NCBI GenBank assembly: GCA_903928275.1
Contig: CAIYQJ010000254.1
Span: 1-7,356 of the forward strand
Reading direction: 5' to 3'
DNA from: an uncultured Chloroflexota bacterium
GTDB taxonomy: Bacteria; Chloroflexota; Limnocylindria; Limnocylindrales; CSP1-4
Length of the DNA stretch: 7,356 bases
Shown: piece by piece, positions 6,498 through 7,356 of the stretch
How positions within the stretch are numbered: the stretch's first letter is position 1
How the letters are laid out: each line of letters opens with the position of its first letter
The notes under the pieces: generated by a model
Seen by the model: only the letters and a program-made list of their open reading frames with translations
Database searches by the model: none
Told to the model about the DNA's origin: nothing
Program-made: the position numbers and the translations under genes

Positions 6498-7022
6498 CTA
6501 CGCGCCGGGTCCCTCGCTCCGGACCTGCGCCACGGACTCCATCGCGTCGCGCAGCTGCGCGATCCAGGCCGACTCGTTCTTCCCGACGAGCCGGACGCAC
6601 CATGCGAGCGCCTCGCTCCGGCTGCGTGCGACGCCGGCCTCGACGAGCGTGTCGAGGACGATCCGGTCGTCCTGGCGCAGCCGCGTCATCACCGGGATCG
6701 CGAGCGTCGTGAACGGGACGCGGACGTCGCCGATCGCTGCGCCCCACGCAGCCTTGCGGCCGAATCGGTGCTCGATGTCGTCCGCGATCCGCATCCGCTC
6801 GCCGCGCGTCTCCTCGCGCCAGCGGTCGATGCGGGCACGGCGCGCGGTCTCGCGCGACGCGTCGGTGGCATCCGCGGGCAGGTCCACGTCGAGGAGCGCC
6901 CCGACGATGAGGACCTCCTCACGGTCCACCGTCACGGACGGCGCGCCGGTGAACCATCCGTCGGGGAGTGCTCCCGCGAGCCACGCGGCGATCTGCTCCC
7001 GGTCTTCGTTCGTGGTATGCAT
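6498..7022 (-). CDS. Conserved hypothetical protein with ribbon-helix-helix-like C-terminus
   Basis: This 174-residue protein is soluble, with no signal peptide or membrane segment, and is not a family I can name with certainty. The N-terminal part has REQIAAWLAGALPDGWFTG (8-26) followed by a predicted beta strand VTVDREEVLIVGAL (30-43). The middle (57-92) is a strongly charged helix rich in Arg and Glu, with RWREETRGERMRIADDIEHRF at its core. The C-terminal part (about 108-150) reads as a strand, IPVMTRLRQ, then a helix, DDRIVLDTLVEAG, then VARSRSEALAWCVRLV. The SRSEA motif at the start of the last helix is typical of ribbon-helix-helix (CopG/Arc/MetJ fold) proteins. A DNA-binding or dimerisation role is an inference from that pattern. 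The start ATG 7022 has only a weak, distant purine run (GGCGAGG) upstream. The gene stands alone, convergent with the aminotransferase, and its promoter carries a perfect 8-bp tandem repeat that could be its own operator. Confidence 0.82.
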   Translation of the reverse strand: MHTTNEDREQIAAWLAGALPDGWFTGAPSVTVDREEVLIVGALLDVDLPADATDASRETARRARIDRWREETRGERMRIADDIEHRFGRKAAWGAAIGDVRVPFTTLAIPVMTRLRQDDRIVLDTLVEAGVARSRSEALAWCVRLVGKNESAWIAQLRDAMESVAQVRSEGPGA

Positions 7023-7104
7023 CGTGTGGTCGCCTCGCCTGTCGTCAGTCCGGCCGATGGTCCAGCAGGGTGCGGGGTCCGTGCCGTCCGGCCTGTCGTT
7101 GCGC

Positions 7105-7134
7105 AGATTACACGATTACACAGCAAGCATGCAA
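7105..7134 (-). promoter_or_regulatory. Sigma-70-like promoter of the RHH-like gene
   Basis: On the minus strand TTGCAT (7134-7129) and TAATCT (7110-7105) are separated by 18 bases. This is the best -35/-10 pair in the window and lies in a short AT-rich island surrounded by GC-rich DNA. It predicts a start near 7098 and a leader of roughly 75 bases before ATG 7022, unlike the leaderless genes nearby. Confidence 0.55.
7106..7121 (-). repeat. Perfect 8-bp tandem repeat over the promoter spacer and -10 box
   Basis: GTGTAATC occurs twice in tandem with no gap (minus strand; GATTACAC at 7106-7113 and 7114-7121 on the plus strand). It covers the spacer and most of the -10 box of the small gene's promoter, the classic position for a repressor site. 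Tandem 8-bp sites are known for MetJ, a ribbon-helix-helix repressor, and the gene downstream has an RHH-like C-terminus. The autoregulation idea is inference. Confidence 0.6.
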
Positions 7135-7145
7135 TCACCACTGCG

Positions 7146-7222
7146 TGCCGCCACGGCCGTCGTTCCCGATCGGGTTCGCCCCGAGGGGCAGCCGGCATCC
7201 CGAGGGCGCCTGCCGCCACGGC
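7146..7222. repeat. 12-bp direct repeat pair in the 275-bp intergenic region
   Basis: TGCCGCCACGGC occurs at 7146-7157 and again at 7211-7222, 65 bases apart. The pair lies between the promoter of the minus-strand small gene and the start of the partial plus-strand gene. No coding sequence, tRNA or obvious structured RNA was recognised in 7023-7297; apart from the promoters, this repeat is the only structure seen there. Its role is unknown and chance recurrence in GC-rich DNA is possible. Confidence 0.4.
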
Positions 7223-7285
7223 TGCCGCGCCATCTCGTCCGGGGGTCCTGGTCGCCCGCTTCCCTCCTCGCGGCCGCCGGGCAGT

Positions 7286-7291
7286 TAGGAT
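7286..7291 (+). promoter_or_regulatory. Leaderless-type -10 box for the partial gene at 7298
   Basis: TAGGAT at 7286-7291 is followed by exactly six bases (TGGGTG) and then GTG at 7298. A second in-frame GTG at 7295 would leave only three bases, so the spacing seen at the other two leaderless-type genes favours 7298 as the start. Confidence 0.5.
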
Positions 7292-7297
7292 TGGGTG

Positions 7298-7356
7298 GTG
7301 ACCGACCTCTCCGCGGACATCGTCGCCCGCCTCGCCGAGCGGGACGCCGCCGTCTC
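7298..7356 (+). CDS. 5' end of an unidentified gene, cut by the window end
   Basis: Nineteen codons are visible after GTG 7298, reading MTDLSADIVARLAERDAAV, with no stop before the window ends. The amphipathic, acid- and alanine-rich start looks like an ordinary cytoplasmic protein N-terminus, and the preceding TAGGAT box at the leaderless spacing supports a real start. Too little is present to name a family. It is divergent from the RHH-like gene across 275 bp. Confidence 0.55.
   Translation, partial: MTDLSADIVARLAERDAAV

Noticed and set aside
5314..6747. 477-codon minus-strand open frame antisense to the aminotransferase
   Set aside because: It has shadow composition (Asp/Arg/Gly/Pro runs) and no motifs, and it overlaps two supported genes.
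7178..7189. GCCCC-GA-GGGGC as a terminator or RNA hairpin
   Set aside because: A two-base loop is sterically poor, the stem is only five pairs, and no T tract follows.
6357..7301. 314-codon plus-strand open frame across the RHH-like gene and intergenic region
   Set aside because: It is antisense to a supported gene, lacks a ribosome binding site and any domain pattern, and crosses the terminator hairpin and the promoter island.

Overview
The window is very GC-rich DNA (well above 65% by eye) with GTG starts in three of six genes, third-position G/C throughout, and an unusual promoter layout. Three genes have a TAnnAT hexamer ending exactly six bases before the start codon, the arrangement expected of leaderless mRNAs. 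GC content, leaderless promoters and gene families together suggest Chloroflexota (for example a Limnocylindria-like lineage) or Actinomycetota. This is an inference; no rRNA or tRNA is present to fix it.

Layout: 1-110 is a repeat-rich intergenic stretch ending in a leaderless promoter. 111-1706 (+) encodes a divergent relative of the alpha subunit of D-lysine 5,6-aminomutase. It converges on a minus-strand pair: a PLP-fold protein of the cysteine-desulfurase-like VC1184 type (3979-5235) followed by a bacterial glycogen-debranching-type enzyme (1778-3880). An 84-bp divergent promoter region separates this pair from a class I/II PLP aminotransferase on the plus strand (5320-6429). That gene converges, across a strong perfect 17-bp hairpin, on a 174-residue protein with a ribbon-helix-helix-like C-terminus (6498-7022, minus). 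A 275-bp intergenic region carries that gene's promoter with a perfect 8-bp tandem repeat, then a further leaderless promoter and the first 19 codons of a gene cut by the window end (7298).

How the genes work together: there is no evident single pathway. The debranching enzyme points to storage or environmental alpha-glucan breakdown. The two fold-type-I PLP proteins and the aminomutase-like protein belong to amino-acid-handling families, but their substrates cannot be read from the sequence. No CRISPR array, mobile element, tRNA or rRNA was seen. I do not see a clear new multi-gene system. The points most worth following are the aminomutase-like gene that seems to have lost its cofactor-contact loop and has no partner subunit in view, and the small RHH-like protein whose own promoter carries an 8-bp tandem operator-like repeat.
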